Shown here: in pieces, positions 1-6,886 of the stretch | Layout of the letters: each line of letters starts with the position of its first letter | How positions within the stretch are numbered: position 1 is the first letter of the stretch | Source: an uncultured Tabrizicola sp. | GTDB lineage: Bacteria; Pseudomonadota; Alphaproteobacteria; Rhodobacterales; Rhodobacteraceae | Reading direction: 5' to 3' | Assembly: GCA_937858255.1 (NCBI GenBank) | Contig: CALLZQ010000366.1 | Coordinates: 1-18,688 of the forward strand | Length of the DNA: 18,688 nucleotides | Program-made: the position numbers and the translations under genes | The notes under the pieces: generated by a model | Database searches by the model: none | Told to the model about the DNA's origin: nothing | What the model saw: only the letters and a program-made list of their open reading frames with translations

Positions 1-138
1 CAGGTATTCTTCGAACTGGCAGATCTGTTCCAGCAGCGCCTGCTGGGCCGCCAGTTTCGACCAGTTGCCAAAGCCTGAAATGCCATAGATCGCCGAGGCG
101 GCGACCGAGGCTTGCAGGAATTCGCGCCTGCTGATCAT
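1..138 (-). CDS. soxB: SoxB, N-terminal fragment (runs off left edge)
   Basis: These are the first 46 codons of SoxB, the periplasmic manganese-dependent sulfate thiohydrolase that releases sulfate from the sulfonated SoxY carrier arm. The N-terminus begins MISRREFLQ, a twin-arginine (Tat) signal motif, followed by a short hydrophobic stretch (about residues 10-22) and a GFGNWSKLAAQQAL segment that I recognise as typical of SoxB after its signal region. The metallophosphatase-like catalytic domain lies outside the window. The ATG at 136-138 is preceded by AGGAGT (145-150 read in reverse) at good spacing. The gene lies downstream of soxA, separated by about 125 bp that contain a strong hairpin, which is a larger gap than elsewhere in the cluster. 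The assignment rests on this short N-terminus and on position. Confidence 0.85.
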   Translation of the reverse strand, partial: MISRREFLQASVAASAIYGISGFGNWSKLAAQQALLEQICQFEEYL

Positions 139-232
139 CCCGATACTCCTTCGTTTGGGCAACAGGCGGTCAGGCGCGGAAATTCGCGTCAGCCCGTCAG
201 CCCAGATTTCCATAAAAGTGACAAACGAATGG

Positions 233-257
233 TGGCCGCCGCTGGGGGCGGCGGCCA
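233..257 (-). terminator. GC hairpin between soxA and soxB (partial terminator or mRNA-processing stem)
   Basis: A perfect 10-bp inverted repeat lies six bases beyond the soxA stop: TGGCCGCCGC at 233-242 and GCGGCGGCCA at 248-257, with a 5-nt loop. In the direction of sox transcription the stem is followed by a moderately T-rich but interrupted stretch, not by a clean U-tract. It could be a leaky terminator that lowers soxB and later genes relative to soxXYZA, or a stem that protects the 3' end of a soxXYZA message. Confidence 0.5.
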
Positions 258-263
258 GAAGGC

Positions 264-1130
264 TTAGTGGCGAACGCCGACGCCTTCAATCGAGAGGCCA
301 TTGCCGCGCGAAGCGACATAGAGCTCCAGCGCCTTGAACTCATCCGACCCGGCCTTGAAGGTTTCGGCCCGGGTGTCGCGGACGCAGCCAACAAAACGCT
401 GCTGGGCCGAGACGAGGCCGGCATCCTTCAGCCGGTAGACCGGAAAGCCCGAGATCTGACCTTGGGACAGATGGTCGGCGCGGATGAAATTGCCATAATT
501 GTCTTCATGGCAATTGGCGCAGGCCATTTCGAGCTGACCATAGCGGGTGTAGAAGATTTCCTTACCCTTGGCGTAGAACTCGGCGGCGGGGCCGTCGATG
601 GCGACGTTCTGGGGCTGCCCGCGCGACTGCATCGAGATCAGCGCCAGCATGTTCTTCATATCGCCCGAGGTGGTGCCCCAAGCCTCCAGCCCCATCCGCT
701 CGGTCACGCAGCCGTTGATGTAATCTTCCATGATCATCAGCTTGCCGGTCTTTTCATCGACGCGGGGCGTGACGGCACGCAGACCGGCCATCGATTCCGG
801 CCCGTTGTGGCAACCGGCGCAGGACTCGCCGTTCTTGCCGATCGGCGCGTTCCACTTGTCCGTGCCCAGATCGACGAACACCATGCCCGGATTGTCGAAA
901 TCATCCTTTTGCATGGCGCGGGTCGCGTCATCGCGGAAATGCCAGCCCGAATAAATCTCGGGCAGCGCGCCTTCCAGATGGGCGGGCGCGGCGGCCTTGG
1001 TGGTCAGCGTGACATCGCCGTCATCAGTGACGATGGTCAGCGTATCCTCGACCGCCTCGGCAAAGGCCGCGCCCGAAAGGGCGAGACCAAGGGCCGTTGC
1101 GGCCATGATGGTTGTGATCTTGCGCTGCAT
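264..1130 (-). CDS. soxA: SoxA, dihaem c-type cytochrome subunit of SoxXA
   Basis: SoxA (288 aa) is the catalytic subunit of the periplasmic SoxXA complex. It oxidatively joins thiosulfate to the C-terminal cysteine of SoxY. A Sec signal peptide covers roughly residues 1-24 (hydrophobic core, then AAFAEA). Two CxxCH haem sites are visible, C104-H108 (CAGCH) and C204-H208 (CANCH). Cys249 in FVGCVRDTRAETF sits where the family has the active-site cysteine that ligates the second haem and is found as a persulfide. Cys141 (INGCVTERM) is a candidate axial ligand of the other haem. I chose the ATG at 1130 because it precedes the signal peptide; the open frame extends further upstream into sequence without a signal. 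It lies 31 bp after soxZ and is probably co-transcribed. Nothing looks damaged. Confidence 0.97.
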   Translation of the reverse strand: MQRKITTIMAATALGLALSGAAFAEAVEDTLTIVTDDGDVTLTTKAAAPAHLEGALPEIYSGWHFRDDATRAMQKDDFDNPGMVFVDLGTDKWNAPIGKNGESCAGCHNGPESMAGLRAVTPRVDEKTGKLMIMEDYINGCVTERMGLEAWGTTSGDMKNMLALISMQSRGQPQNVAIDGPAAEFYAKGKEIFYTRYGQLEMACANCHEDNYGNFIRADHLSQGQISGFPVYRLKDAGLVSAQQRFVGCVRDTRAETFKAGSDEFKALELYVASRGNGLSIEGVGVRH

Positions 1131-1161
1131 AGCGTCTCCTCCCTCGACTCTCATGCCACGC

Positions 1162-1491
1162 TCAGGCGATCTCGATGGGCTTGGCGTCTTCGTAGACCGA
1201 GCCATCGTCATCATACCAGGTGAACTTGAATTCGCCGGCGGCATCCACCTTGGCGTCAAACTCGAAATAGGGGTTGGTCGAGATCGCCGGGTCCAGCGCC
1301 ACGTCGATCACGTTCACGCCGTTCAGATCGCAGGTAAAGCGATTGATGATCGAGCGCGGGATGATCTTGCCATCCTTGTCCTTGCGCTGACCGGATTCCA
1401 TCTGGTGGCTGATCAGGGCCTTGATGGTGACGACCTCGCCGGCAGCAGCCGACTTGGGAACTTTCACGCGGGGTTTTGCGTCTTTTGCCAT
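1162..1491 (-). CDS. soxZ: SoxZ, partner subunit of the SoxYZ sulfur carrier
   Basis: SoxZ is a 109-residue immunoglobulin-like protein that pairs with SoxY. It has no signal peptide of its own; in characterised systems it is exported together with the Tat-targeted SoxY. The start MAKDAKPRVKVPKSA, the central GEVVTIKALISHQMESG and the C-terminal FTWYDDDGS are typical of the family. The length is normal and the frame intact, unlike its partner soxY. It begins 26 bp after the soxY stop, and an AGGAGAT sequence upstream of the ATG serves as ribosome binding site. Confidence 0.97.
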   Translation of the reverse strand: MAKDAKPRVKVPKSAAAGEVVTIKALISHQMESGQRKDKDGKIIPRSIINRFTCDLNGVNVIDVALDPAISTNPYFEFDAKVDAAGEFKFTWYDDDGSVYEDAKPIEIA

Positions 1492-1517
1492 TGTCGTATC
1501 TCCTGTTGCCTGTTCGA

Positions 1518-1938
1518 TCAGCCGCCGCAGCCGCCGATGGTGACCTTGACCGTCGCCGCGGCCTGCACGACCGAGCCATCGGCCATCTTGGCCATTGCGA
1601 TCACGTCCTGGGTCTTGGCCAGACGGATACGGGTGGCGGCGTTCTGGCTGCCCGCGCCGGGACCGAAGGTAAAAGTGCAGACGGCAGGCTCGGGGTTGCC
1701 GGCAGCCAAGAGCATGATGGCGACCGCGCCCGGGGCGCTGACCGAGACCGGCACCGTATTGCCGTTTTCAGCGATTTCGGGGGCGGTCAGGGTGATCCCG
1801 CCGGCACCGGGGGCCCGCACCGCCGGTAAAGCCTGCGGTCAATTCCTCAACCGTCGCGGCGAACAGCGGATTGGCGAGCGTGGCCGAAGCCAGACCGCCG
1901 AGGCCGGCCCACAGGGCGTCTCTTCTGGAAAGTTTCAT
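1518..1938 (-). pseudogene. soxY: SoxY sulfur-carrier subunit, interrupted by a one-base frameshift
   Basis: SoxY carries sulfur intermediates on the cysteine of its C-terminal GGCGG tail, which is present here at the end of the second segment. The first segment starts MKLSRRDALWAGLGG, a Tat signal, and continues through VEELTAGFTGG. The second continues with GGITLTAPEIAENGNTVPV to the tail. The two are in different frames. The junction is a run of five C on the coding strand (G at 1809-1813); removing one C restores a 139-residue protein of normal SoxY size. I took the second ATG (1938) as start because AAGGAG lies six bases before it; the ATG at 1944 is too close. As read, translation would leave the frame before the carrier cysteine. 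A homopolymer sequencing error is as likely as a real mutation, because soxZ and soxX are intact. Confidence 0.9.
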
Positions 1939-1966
1939 GGTCATCTCCTTGATCTCTTTCGGCCTG

Positions 1967-2440
1967 TCACTCTTTGAGGGTGAGCAGATAGGCCACGACA
2001 TCTTCAATCTGCTGGGCATTCAGGATCGGCGACAGGTCGCCTTCGGGTGCCTTGCCGGTATAGGCGGCGCCGGGGCGGATGAACCCTTCGGTCTTGTAGA
2101 AGGCAGGCATGAAGGTGCCGTCGAACGTCATCTTGGCATTGGCGACAATGCCGCGAAGCTGCGCCTCGTCATAACGGTCGGCCACCCCGTCGAGCGGCGG
2201 GGCAATGTTGCCCTGGAACGGCACTTCGGGCATGGCGCCAATCGCGTGGCAGGCCACGCAATTTCCCAGCGCATTGGTTGTCATGATCTTGGCGCCCGAA
2301 GCCGCATCCCCCGGCGCACCGCTCAGCGAGGCCGCGACCGCACCCTCGGCATAGGCCACCGCAGACGGGGCAGTTTCACTCAATGCCGGCGTCACGGCGG
2401 CACATGCCAGAACCGTGGCCAGCCAAAGCTGACGAGTCAT
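1967..2440 (-). CDS. soxX: SoxX, monohaem c-type cytochrome subunit of SoxXA
   Basis: SoxX (157 aa) is the electron-accepting small subunit of periplasmic SoxXA. It has a Sec signal (hydrophobic residues 5-20, cleavage near ALSETA), one haem motif C61-VAC-H65, and Met111 in TFDGTFMPAF as the probable sixth ligand. The C-terminal helix EDVVAYLLTLK is the usual class I cytochrome c ending. The ATG at 2440 is preceded by GGGAGGATCGCA, a good ribosome binding site. It is the first gene of the soxXYZAB run and lies directly downstream of the AT-rich control region shared with the soxS/soxV intergenic region. Confidence 0.96.
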   Translation of the reverse strand: MTRQLWLATVLACAAVTPALSETAPSAVAYAEGAVAASLSGAPGDAASGAKIMTTNALGNCVACHAIGAMPEVPFQGNIAPPLDGVADRYDEAQLRGIVANAKMTFDGTFMPAFYKTEGFIRPGAAYTGKAPEGDLSPILNAQQIEDVVAYLLTLKE

Positions 2441-2500
2441 TGCGATCCTCCCTGATCACTCCCTTTGGGAAACGATAACCCCGGTATGCCGCCGTGCGCA

Positions 2501-2532
2501 ATAGAAATATATGTATCCGTGAATATTCCTAT
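2501..2532. promoter_or_regulatory. Proposed SoxR operator upstream of soxX
   Basis: An imperfect inverted repeat with 9 of 10 matching positions lies here: ATAGAAATAT at 2501-2510 and ATATTCCTAT at 2523-2532, with centres 22 bp apart (about two helical turns). The flanking DNA is strikingly AT-rich against a GC-rich background. A further half-site resembling GATAGAAA lies at 2540-2547 on the minus strand. The sequence ATAGAAATATA (2501-2511) recurs exactly on the minus strand in the soxS/soxV gap. In Paracoccus pantotrophus SoxR is known to bind both of these intergenic regions; assigning this particular repeat to SoxR is my inference. Confidence 0.6.
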
Positions 2533-2549
2533 ATGCCTTTTTCTATCAA
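2522..2549 (-). promoter_or_regulatory. Candidate soxX promoter
   Basis: On the minus strand TTGATA (2544-2549) resembles a -35 element, and an AT-rich ATATTC/TATTCA sequence follows 17-18 bases later as a weak -10. This arrangement places the proposed SoxR half-sites over the spacer, the -10 and the start point, which fits repression by promoter blocking. The -10 match is poor, so the exact start is uncertain. Confidence 0.35.
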
Positions 2550-2559
2550 TAACTTGCGG

Positions 2560-3117
2560 TCAGTTATTCGCATTCACCCGAGTGGCGAGGAATTTCTGGA
2601 AATGCTCGCCGCTCTGATAACCGTGATCGCGGACCCAGATCAAAAGCGCCTCGGTCGTGCCCTTGCCAAAGGCGCCGGGCATCATCGCCACTGCCGATTC
2701 CGAGGCGCTGGAACCCTCGGGCACCTCTTCGGGCAAAAAGATCATCGTGGGGGTAAACATCACCCCCCAGCGCGCCGCCATCTCTTTTTCCGGCAGGGCG
2801 GTGCCGTCGAAATCCGTGACCTCGACATCGCCGAAGAGGTTGATCTGCACCACGAAGTAATGATCGCGGATCAGCGCGTCGATCGCCGGATCGGGATAGA
2901 CCTCTTCATGCATCTTGGTGCAGTAGATGCAGCCGCGCTGTTCGACCATCAAGAGCAGGCGCTTGCCCTCGGCATTGGCCTCGGCCAGATCCTCGCGCAG
3001 ATCCTTGAACGTTTCGCGCAGCCAGTCGGGTTTATGCAGCCCGTCATCGCCCAATTCGGCCGCATGGACCGGCAGGGCCAGCATCAGGGCGGCGATCAAG
3101 GTGCGAAATCGGAACAT
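2560..3117 (-). CDS. soxW: SoxW, periplasmic thioredoxin
   Basis: SoxW (185 aa) is a secreted thioredoxin-fold protein that receives reductant from SoxV and passes it on in the periplasm. A signal peptide covers residues 1-19 (LIAALMLALPVHA). The redox motif is C63-IY-C66 in EQRGCIYCTKM. A conserved cis-proline segment appears as MFTPTMIFL. The ATG at 3117 follows GGGAGGGTTCTGCC, so translation should start there; the upstream soxV stop lies 17 bp away and the two genes are almost certainly translated from one message. About 120 bp of AT-rich regulatory DNA separates its stop from soxX. Confidence 0.93.
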   Translation of the reverse strand: MFRFRTLIAALMLALPVHAAELGDDGLHKPDWLRETFKDLREDLAEANAEGKRLLLMVEQRGCIYCTKMHEEVYPDPAIDALIRDHYFVVQINLFGDVEVTDFDGTALPEKEMAARWGVMFTPTMIFLPEEVPEGSSASESAVAMMPGAFGKGTTEALLIWVRDHGYQSGEHFQKFLATRVNANN

Positions 3118-3134
3118 GGCAGAACCCTCCCAGG

Positions 3135-3872
3135 TCATTGCAGCGTGGCGGACCAGTCGAAATGGCGGATCATCCAATCCGCGATGACATTGACAGAATT
3201 GGTGGCGATCAGAATGCCGAACACGATCAGCATCACCCCCATCGCCTTTTCGACATGGCCCATCAGCGCCCGGTGACGCGCCACCCACGACAGGAAAGGG
3301 CCGGCAAAAAAGGCAGCCAAGACAAAGGGCAGCGTCATCCCGGCCCCGTAGATCAGCAGCAGCAGCCCGCCGCGCCAGACCTCGCCCATGCCGCTGGCGA
3401 CCATCAGGATCGCCGCCAGCGCCGGGCCAACGCAGGGGGTCCAGCCAAAGCCAAAGGCCAGCCCCATCACATAGGCCCCGATCAGCGTGGTGGGGCGCGT
3501 ACCGGCCTGCATCCGGGCCTCTCGATAGAACAAACCGATGCGCAGAATGCCCAGAAAATGCAGCCCGAACAGGATCAGCACCGCCGCCGCCACCCAGGAC
3601 AGCGTATCGCGCCAGGCTACGAAAGTGCGCCCCAAGGCGGTCGCCCCCATTCCCAGCAGCACGAATATGGTCATCACCCCCAGCGCAAAGGCCAGCGCCT
3701 GTACGATCAGCCGCCCCCGCGCCCCGGGCGCGACCCTGCCACCGTCGCGCAATTCCTTGACCGAAAGCCCCGCCATATAGGACAGGTAAAACGGCACCAT
3801 CGGCAGGATACAGGGCGAGAGGAAGGACAGAAGGCCGGCCAGCAAGGCGCCGCCATAGCTGATCTCTAACAT
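3135..3872 (-). CDS. soxV: SoxV, CcdA/DsbD-type thiol-reductant transporter
   Basis: SoxV (245 aa) is a polytopic inner-membrane protein of the CcdA family. It moves reducing equivalents from cytoplasmic thioredoxin to periplasmic SoxW and SoxS. The two family cysteines are visible: Cys21 in SFLSPCILPMVPFYLSY and Cys147 in GFGWTPCVGPALA. About six hydrophobic segments fit the family fold. I chose the ATG at 3872 because GGGAGGGG lies at normal distance before it; a TTG five codons earlier would sit inside that ribosome binding site. The gene is divergent from soxS across a 95-bp AT-rich control region. Confidence 0.93.
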   Translation of the reverse strand: MLEISYGGALLAGLLSFLSPCILPMVPFYLSYMAGLSVKELRDGGRVAPGARGRLIVQALAFALGVMTIFVLLGMGATALGRTFVAWRDTLSWVAAAVLILFGLHFLGILRIGLFYREARMQAGTRPTTLIGAYVMGLAFGFGWTPCVGPALAAILMVASGMGEVWRGGLLLLIYGAGMTLPFVLAAFFAGPFLSWVARHRALMGHVEKAMGVMLIVFGILIATNSVNVIADWMIRHFDWSATLQ

Positions 3873-3910
3873 GCCTGCCCCTCCCAAGGCGCACCCGGCG
3901 GGGATCCGTC

Positions 3911-3966
3911 TTGCCGGACTCGCTGGTTTATATTAGTATATTTCTATCTCTTCATAAGGCTGTCAA
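3911..3966. promoter_or_regulatory. Divergent soxS / soxV promoters with shared proposed SoxR site
   Basis: For soxS (plus strand), TTGCCG at 3911-3916 and TAGTAT at 3934-3939 form a -35/-10 pair with a 17-bp spacer. For soxV (minus strand), a perfect TTGACA -35 lies at 3961-3966, with AAATAT 17 bp or TATACT 20 bp further on as possible -10. Between them the minus strand carries ATAGAAATATA (3937-3947), identical to the element upstream of soxX. It would cover the soxS start point and the soxV -10, so one repressor could close both promoters. The operator assignment is inference. Confidence 0.55.
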
Positions 3967-3967
3967 C

Positions 3968-4321
3968 ATGGCGCGTATCGTTCTGGCTCTTGTCGGCGTT
4001 CTGGCCCTGATCCCCGGGATGGCACAGGCGGCGGTCGAACTCTTGATGTTCGAGCAACCCGGCTGCCTCTACTGCGCCCGCTGGGATGCCGAGATTGCGC
4101 CCGAATATCCCCTGACCGAAGAGGGCAAGGTCGCACCGCTGCGCCGGCTGCAACTGCGCGCGCCCCTGCCCGAGGGGATAAGCATCGCCTCGCATCCGGT
4201 TTTCACGCCGACCTTCATCCTGATCCGCGACGGGCAGGAAACCGGCCGGATCGAGGGCTATCCGGGCGAAGATTTCTTCTGGCCGCTGTTGACTGACATG
4301 CTAAAAGCCACCGATGAGTGA
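3968..4321 (+). CDS. soxS: SoxS, periplasmic thioredoxin-like protein
   Basis: SoxS (117 aa) has a signal peptide (residues 1-20, ending GMAQAA) and a thioredoxin-type motif C33-LY-C36 in FEQPGCLYCARW. In Paracoccus pantotrophus SoxS is a periplasmic thiol-disulfide protein needed for full activity, thought to reactivate SoxYZ. The FTPTFILI segment supplies the cis-proline loop. The ATG at 3968 follows AAGG at eight bases and precedes the signal; an upstream in-frame start would overlap the promoter. It is the first gene of soxS-soxR-soxT, transcribed away from soxVW. Confidence 0.9.
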   Translation: MARIVLALVGVLALIPGMAQAAVELLMFEQPGCLYCARWDAEIAPEYPLTEEGKVAPLRRLQLRAPLPEGISIASHPVFTPTFILIRDGQETGRIEGYPGEDFFWPLLTDMLKATDE

Positions 4322-4336
4322 GCGCCGGGTGCCACA

Positions 4337-4771
4337 ATGACCGAAGGAATCCTGCCCCGACCATGGTTCAACTTGCCCACGACCGGCAAGTCGTCCACCA
4401 CTGGCACACGGGCACGTTCAGAGGGCGGCGACTTGGCCGATGGGATGGCAGCGCAGGGCGAGGCGGCACTGGCGAATCTCGATGCGCTGGTGACCCAAGC
4501 CAATGACGCGGCGAATTTCCTCAAGGCGCTGGGGCATGATGGCCGGTTGACCATCCTGTGCCATCTGCTGTCCGGGCCGAAAAGTGTCACCGAACTGGAG
4601 AACCTGCTGTCGGCCCGTCAGGCGGTGGTCAGCCAGCAACTGGCGCGACTGCGGCTGGAGGGTCTGGTCAGCGCCCGGCGCGAGGGGCAGGCGATCTACT
4701 ATTCGATCCTCGATCCGAAAGTGATTGAAGTTCTGGGCGTTCTGTCGAAACTTTTCTGCAAGCCGGAGTGA
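4337..4771 (+). CDS. soxR: SoxR, ArsR-family repressor of the sox genes
   Basis: This is a winged-helix ArsR/SmtB-type regulator. The core runs from about residue 50 (LDALVTQAND) through the recognition helix SARQAVVSQQLARLRLEGLV to the wing SARREGQAIYYSI. Cys75 (LTILCHLL) and Cys141 (SKLFCKPE) occupy the positions of the two cysteines that sense persulfide in SqrR/BigR-type relatives, so sulfane sulfur is the likely inducer signal. The start is uncertain. The first ATG (4337) adds a 30-40-residue extension of unconvincing composition and has a weak ribosome binding site. TTG at 4433 follows GAGGG at seven bases and would remove the extension. It follows soxS by 15 bp. Confidence 0.88.
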   Translation: MTEGILPRPWFNLPTTGKSSTTGTRARSEGGDLADGMAAQGEAALANLDALVTQANDAANFLKALGHDGRLTILCHLLSGPKSVTELENLLSARQAVVSQQLARLRLEGLVSARREGQAIYYSILDPKVIEVLGVLSKLFCKPE

Positions 4772-4822
4772 GGCGCGGGGCAACAGCCCGCCGCCGGCTT
4801 GACGAACCTGAGAGGAGCAGCA

Positions 4823-5869
4823 ATGGATCAGCTTCCCTATGGCGTGCTGGCCGCGTTGATCGGGCTGGTCGGCGGGGTGGTCCTGGGCCTCTCGGCACGG
4901 CTTGGCGATTTCTGCACATTGGGCGCGCTGGAATCAGCGGTCTATGGCCAGGATCAAAAGCGGTTGCGGCTATGGGGGATCGTGCTGGGGGTGGCGATCC
5001 TTGGCACCCAGACCGGGGCGATGGCGGGATGGATCGACCTTTCCGGCACGTTCTACCACGCGATCGCATGGAATCCGCTGGCCGCGATCGCGGGCGGGCT
5101 GATCTTTGGCTATGGCATGGCAATGGCCGGCAATTGCGGCTTTGGCGCTTTGGTGCGGTTCGGCGGCGGCGATCTGCGCTCGCTGGTCGTGGTGGTGGTG
5201 ATGGGGATTTTTGGCTTTGTCGCCCTGTCAGGCCCGCTGGCGCCGCTGCGCGCGGCGCTGTTTCCCCAGCCCGATGCCACCGGGCCGCAGGGAATTGTCG
5301 CCGATCTGGAGGCGTTGGCCGGTATTCCGGCGCTGGTCACGGTGCTGGCGCTGTCGCTGGCCAGCTTTGCCTGGGCCCTGTCATACCGCCCCCTGCGCGA
5401 GCGGCCGGGCATGATCGCCTGGGGCGTGGCCGCCGGTCTGGCGGTGGTCTGGTGCTTTGCCGGCACGACCTGGGTGAGCGATCTGAGCTTTGGCGAAATC
5501 GGGGTCGAGGGCCCGTCTTTCACCGCGCCGGTCGGGCGGACGCTGATCTTTCTGATGACATCGACAGCCGGGGGCATCACCTTTTCGGTCGGAACGGTGG
5601 TGGGGGTGATGGCGGGGGCGCTCTGCGGCTCGGCGATCCGTGGCCTGTTCCGCTGGGAGGCCTGCGAAGACCCGCGCGGGCTGGGCCGGCAGGTCGGCCT
5701 TTCGGTGCTGATGGGGATCGGCGGCGTCATTGCCATGGGATGCTCGGTCGGTCAGGGCGTGACCGGCTTTGCCACCCTGGCCTGGTCGGGACCGGTCACG
5801 CTGGCCGCGATCGGGGCCGGGGCGCTGCTGGGCCTGCGGCAATTGATCGGCGGCTTTCAACCCGAATAG
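4823..5869 (+). CDS. soxT: SoxT, YeeE/YedE-family sulfur-compound importer
   Basis: This 348-residue polytopic membrane protein belongs to the YeeE/YedE (TsuA) family. Three cysteines match the relay that passes thiosulfate through the characterised YeeE transporter: Cys31 (GDFCTLGALE), Cys105 (MAGNCGFGAL) and Cys307 (MGCSVGQGVTG). The 202-residue interval between the last two is what I recall for YeeE. The ATG at 4823 is chosen over an upstream in-frame start because GAGAGGAGC lies just before it. Genes of this type next to soxR are called soxT; it may import thiosulfate or a sulfane species so that cytoplasmic SoxR can sense it. It is convergent with the following gene, 15 bp between stops. 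Confidence 0.88.
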   Translation: MDQLPYGVLAALIGLVGGVVLGLSARLGDFCTLGALESAVYGQDQKRLRLWGIVLGVAILGTQTGAMAGWIDLSGTFYHAIAWNPLAAIAGGLIFGYGMAMAGNCGFGALVRFGGGDLRSLVVVVVMGIFGFVALSGPLAPLRAALFPQPDATGPQGIVADLEALAGIPALVTVLALSLASFAWALSYRPLRERPGMIAWGVAAGLAVVWCFAGTTWVSDLSFGEIGVEGPSFTAPVGRTLIFLMTSTAGGITFSVGTVVGVMAGALCGSAIRGLFRWEACEDPRGLGRQVGLSVLMGIGGVIAMGCSVGQGVTGFATLAWSGPVTLAAIGAGALLGLRQLIGGFQPE

Positions 5870-5884
5870 GGCCGCCCACGCGAT

Positions 5885-6886
5885 CTACCCCTCGTTCTGT
5901 AATGCGGCGGCGGCGAATTTGGCATTGCCCCGGCCAGCATGCTTGGCCTCATAAAGCGCCTCATCCGCCTCATGCAGCATGACCGCCGGGTCAGGCGCCT
6001 GATAGGCGCCACTGACGGTAATCCCGATACTGGCACCAATCTGGCAGGGCTCTCCCTCAAAAAGGATCGGGCGGGACAACCGCGCCACCAGTCGCGCGGC
6101 AAGCGCTGCCAGCGCGACGAGGTCCGTCATCCCCTGCAAGAGGATCACGAACTCATCCCCGCCGATCCGCGCCACCGTATCGCTGGCCCGGGTTTCAGCC
6201 CGCAGCGATACCGCAACCTCGCGCAGGATATGATCGCCAGCCGCATGACCCCGCGTGTCATTCACCTGCTTGAACTTGTCGAGATCGAGATGCATCAGCG
6301 CGAAATCCTGCCGTGCCTCGCAGGCCATCGCCAGTACCCGGTCAAGCGCGCGGCGATTGCGCAACCCGGTCAGCGTATCGGTCAGGGCCTTCTCCTCGGC
6401 TTCGAACCGCGCGCCTTCCAGCCGCAGGCTGAGGCGCCGGAACTCATCCAGCACGGCATTCTTGGCCTCAACCAGATACAGCATTTCCACCGTCAGATCG
6501 GTGGGCGCGAAATCGGCGATGGTCAGGGCATGGGTGCGCACCGCATCAACGATGCCGATGCCGAACGAGAGGTTGATCAGCGCGCCCCCTGCCCCGTCGG
6601 GCATGGCATGGCCGCGCAGCGTCACCCCCTCGCGCCGGGTCAGCGCCAGATGAATCCGCTGACCCGGACGGGCGATCAGATCGGCCATCCGGCCAACGCC
6701 CGCCGGACGCTGCACGCGAAACAGGTCAAAGAAGCCGCTGCCGTCGCAATTCTCAGCCAAAATTCGCCGCAAGGTCGGGCCGGCGCCGCAGATCCCCCCC
6801 CGCGCATCAAGGTGCAGATGCATCGGCATCAGCCGGTCTAGCGAGCCCAGTGGCACACTGACCTGTTCGTCACACGCCAGTTTCAC
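5885..6886 (-). CDS. HNOBA-GGDEF diguanylate cyclase
   Basis: The protein (333 aa) has an N-terminal region (about 10-140) resembling the HNOBA (haem-NO-binding-associated) domain of soluble guanylyl cyclases: LDRLMPMHLHLDARG, FFDLFRVQRP, LRGHAMP and a helix rich in charged residues (about 140-165). A GGDEF domain follows, with signature GGDEF at 242-246, TDTLTGLRNRRALD at its start and ASIGITV near the end. A RxxD inhibitory site (R233, D236) lies five residues before GGDEF, so product inhibition by cyclic di-GMP is expected. The start is GTG at 6886, overlapping the upstream H-NOX stop by four bases (GTGA). The overlap implies translational coupling and a sensor/output pair. No signal peptide or membrane segment is seen. 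Confidence 0.9.
   Translation of the reverse strand: MKLACDEQVSVPLGSLDRLMPMHLHLDARGGICGAGPTLRRILAENCDGSGFFDLFRVQRPAGVGRMADLIARPGQRIHLALTRREGVTLRGHAMPDGAGGALINLSFGIGIVDAVRTHALTIADFAPTDLTVEMLYLVEAKNAVLDEFRRLSLRLEGARFEAEEKALTDTLTGLRNRRALDRVLAMACEARQDFALMHLDLDKFKQVNDTRGHAAGDHILREVAVSLRAETRASDTVARIGGDEFVILLQGMTDLVALAALAARLVARLSRPILFEGEPCQIGASIGITVSGAYQAPDPAVMLHEADEALYEAKHAGRGNAKFAAAALQNEG

Noticed and set aside
267..1223. A long plus-strand frame opposite soxA
   Set aside because: soxA on the minus strand carries the signal peptide, both haem motifs and conserved ends; the plus frame is a shadow.
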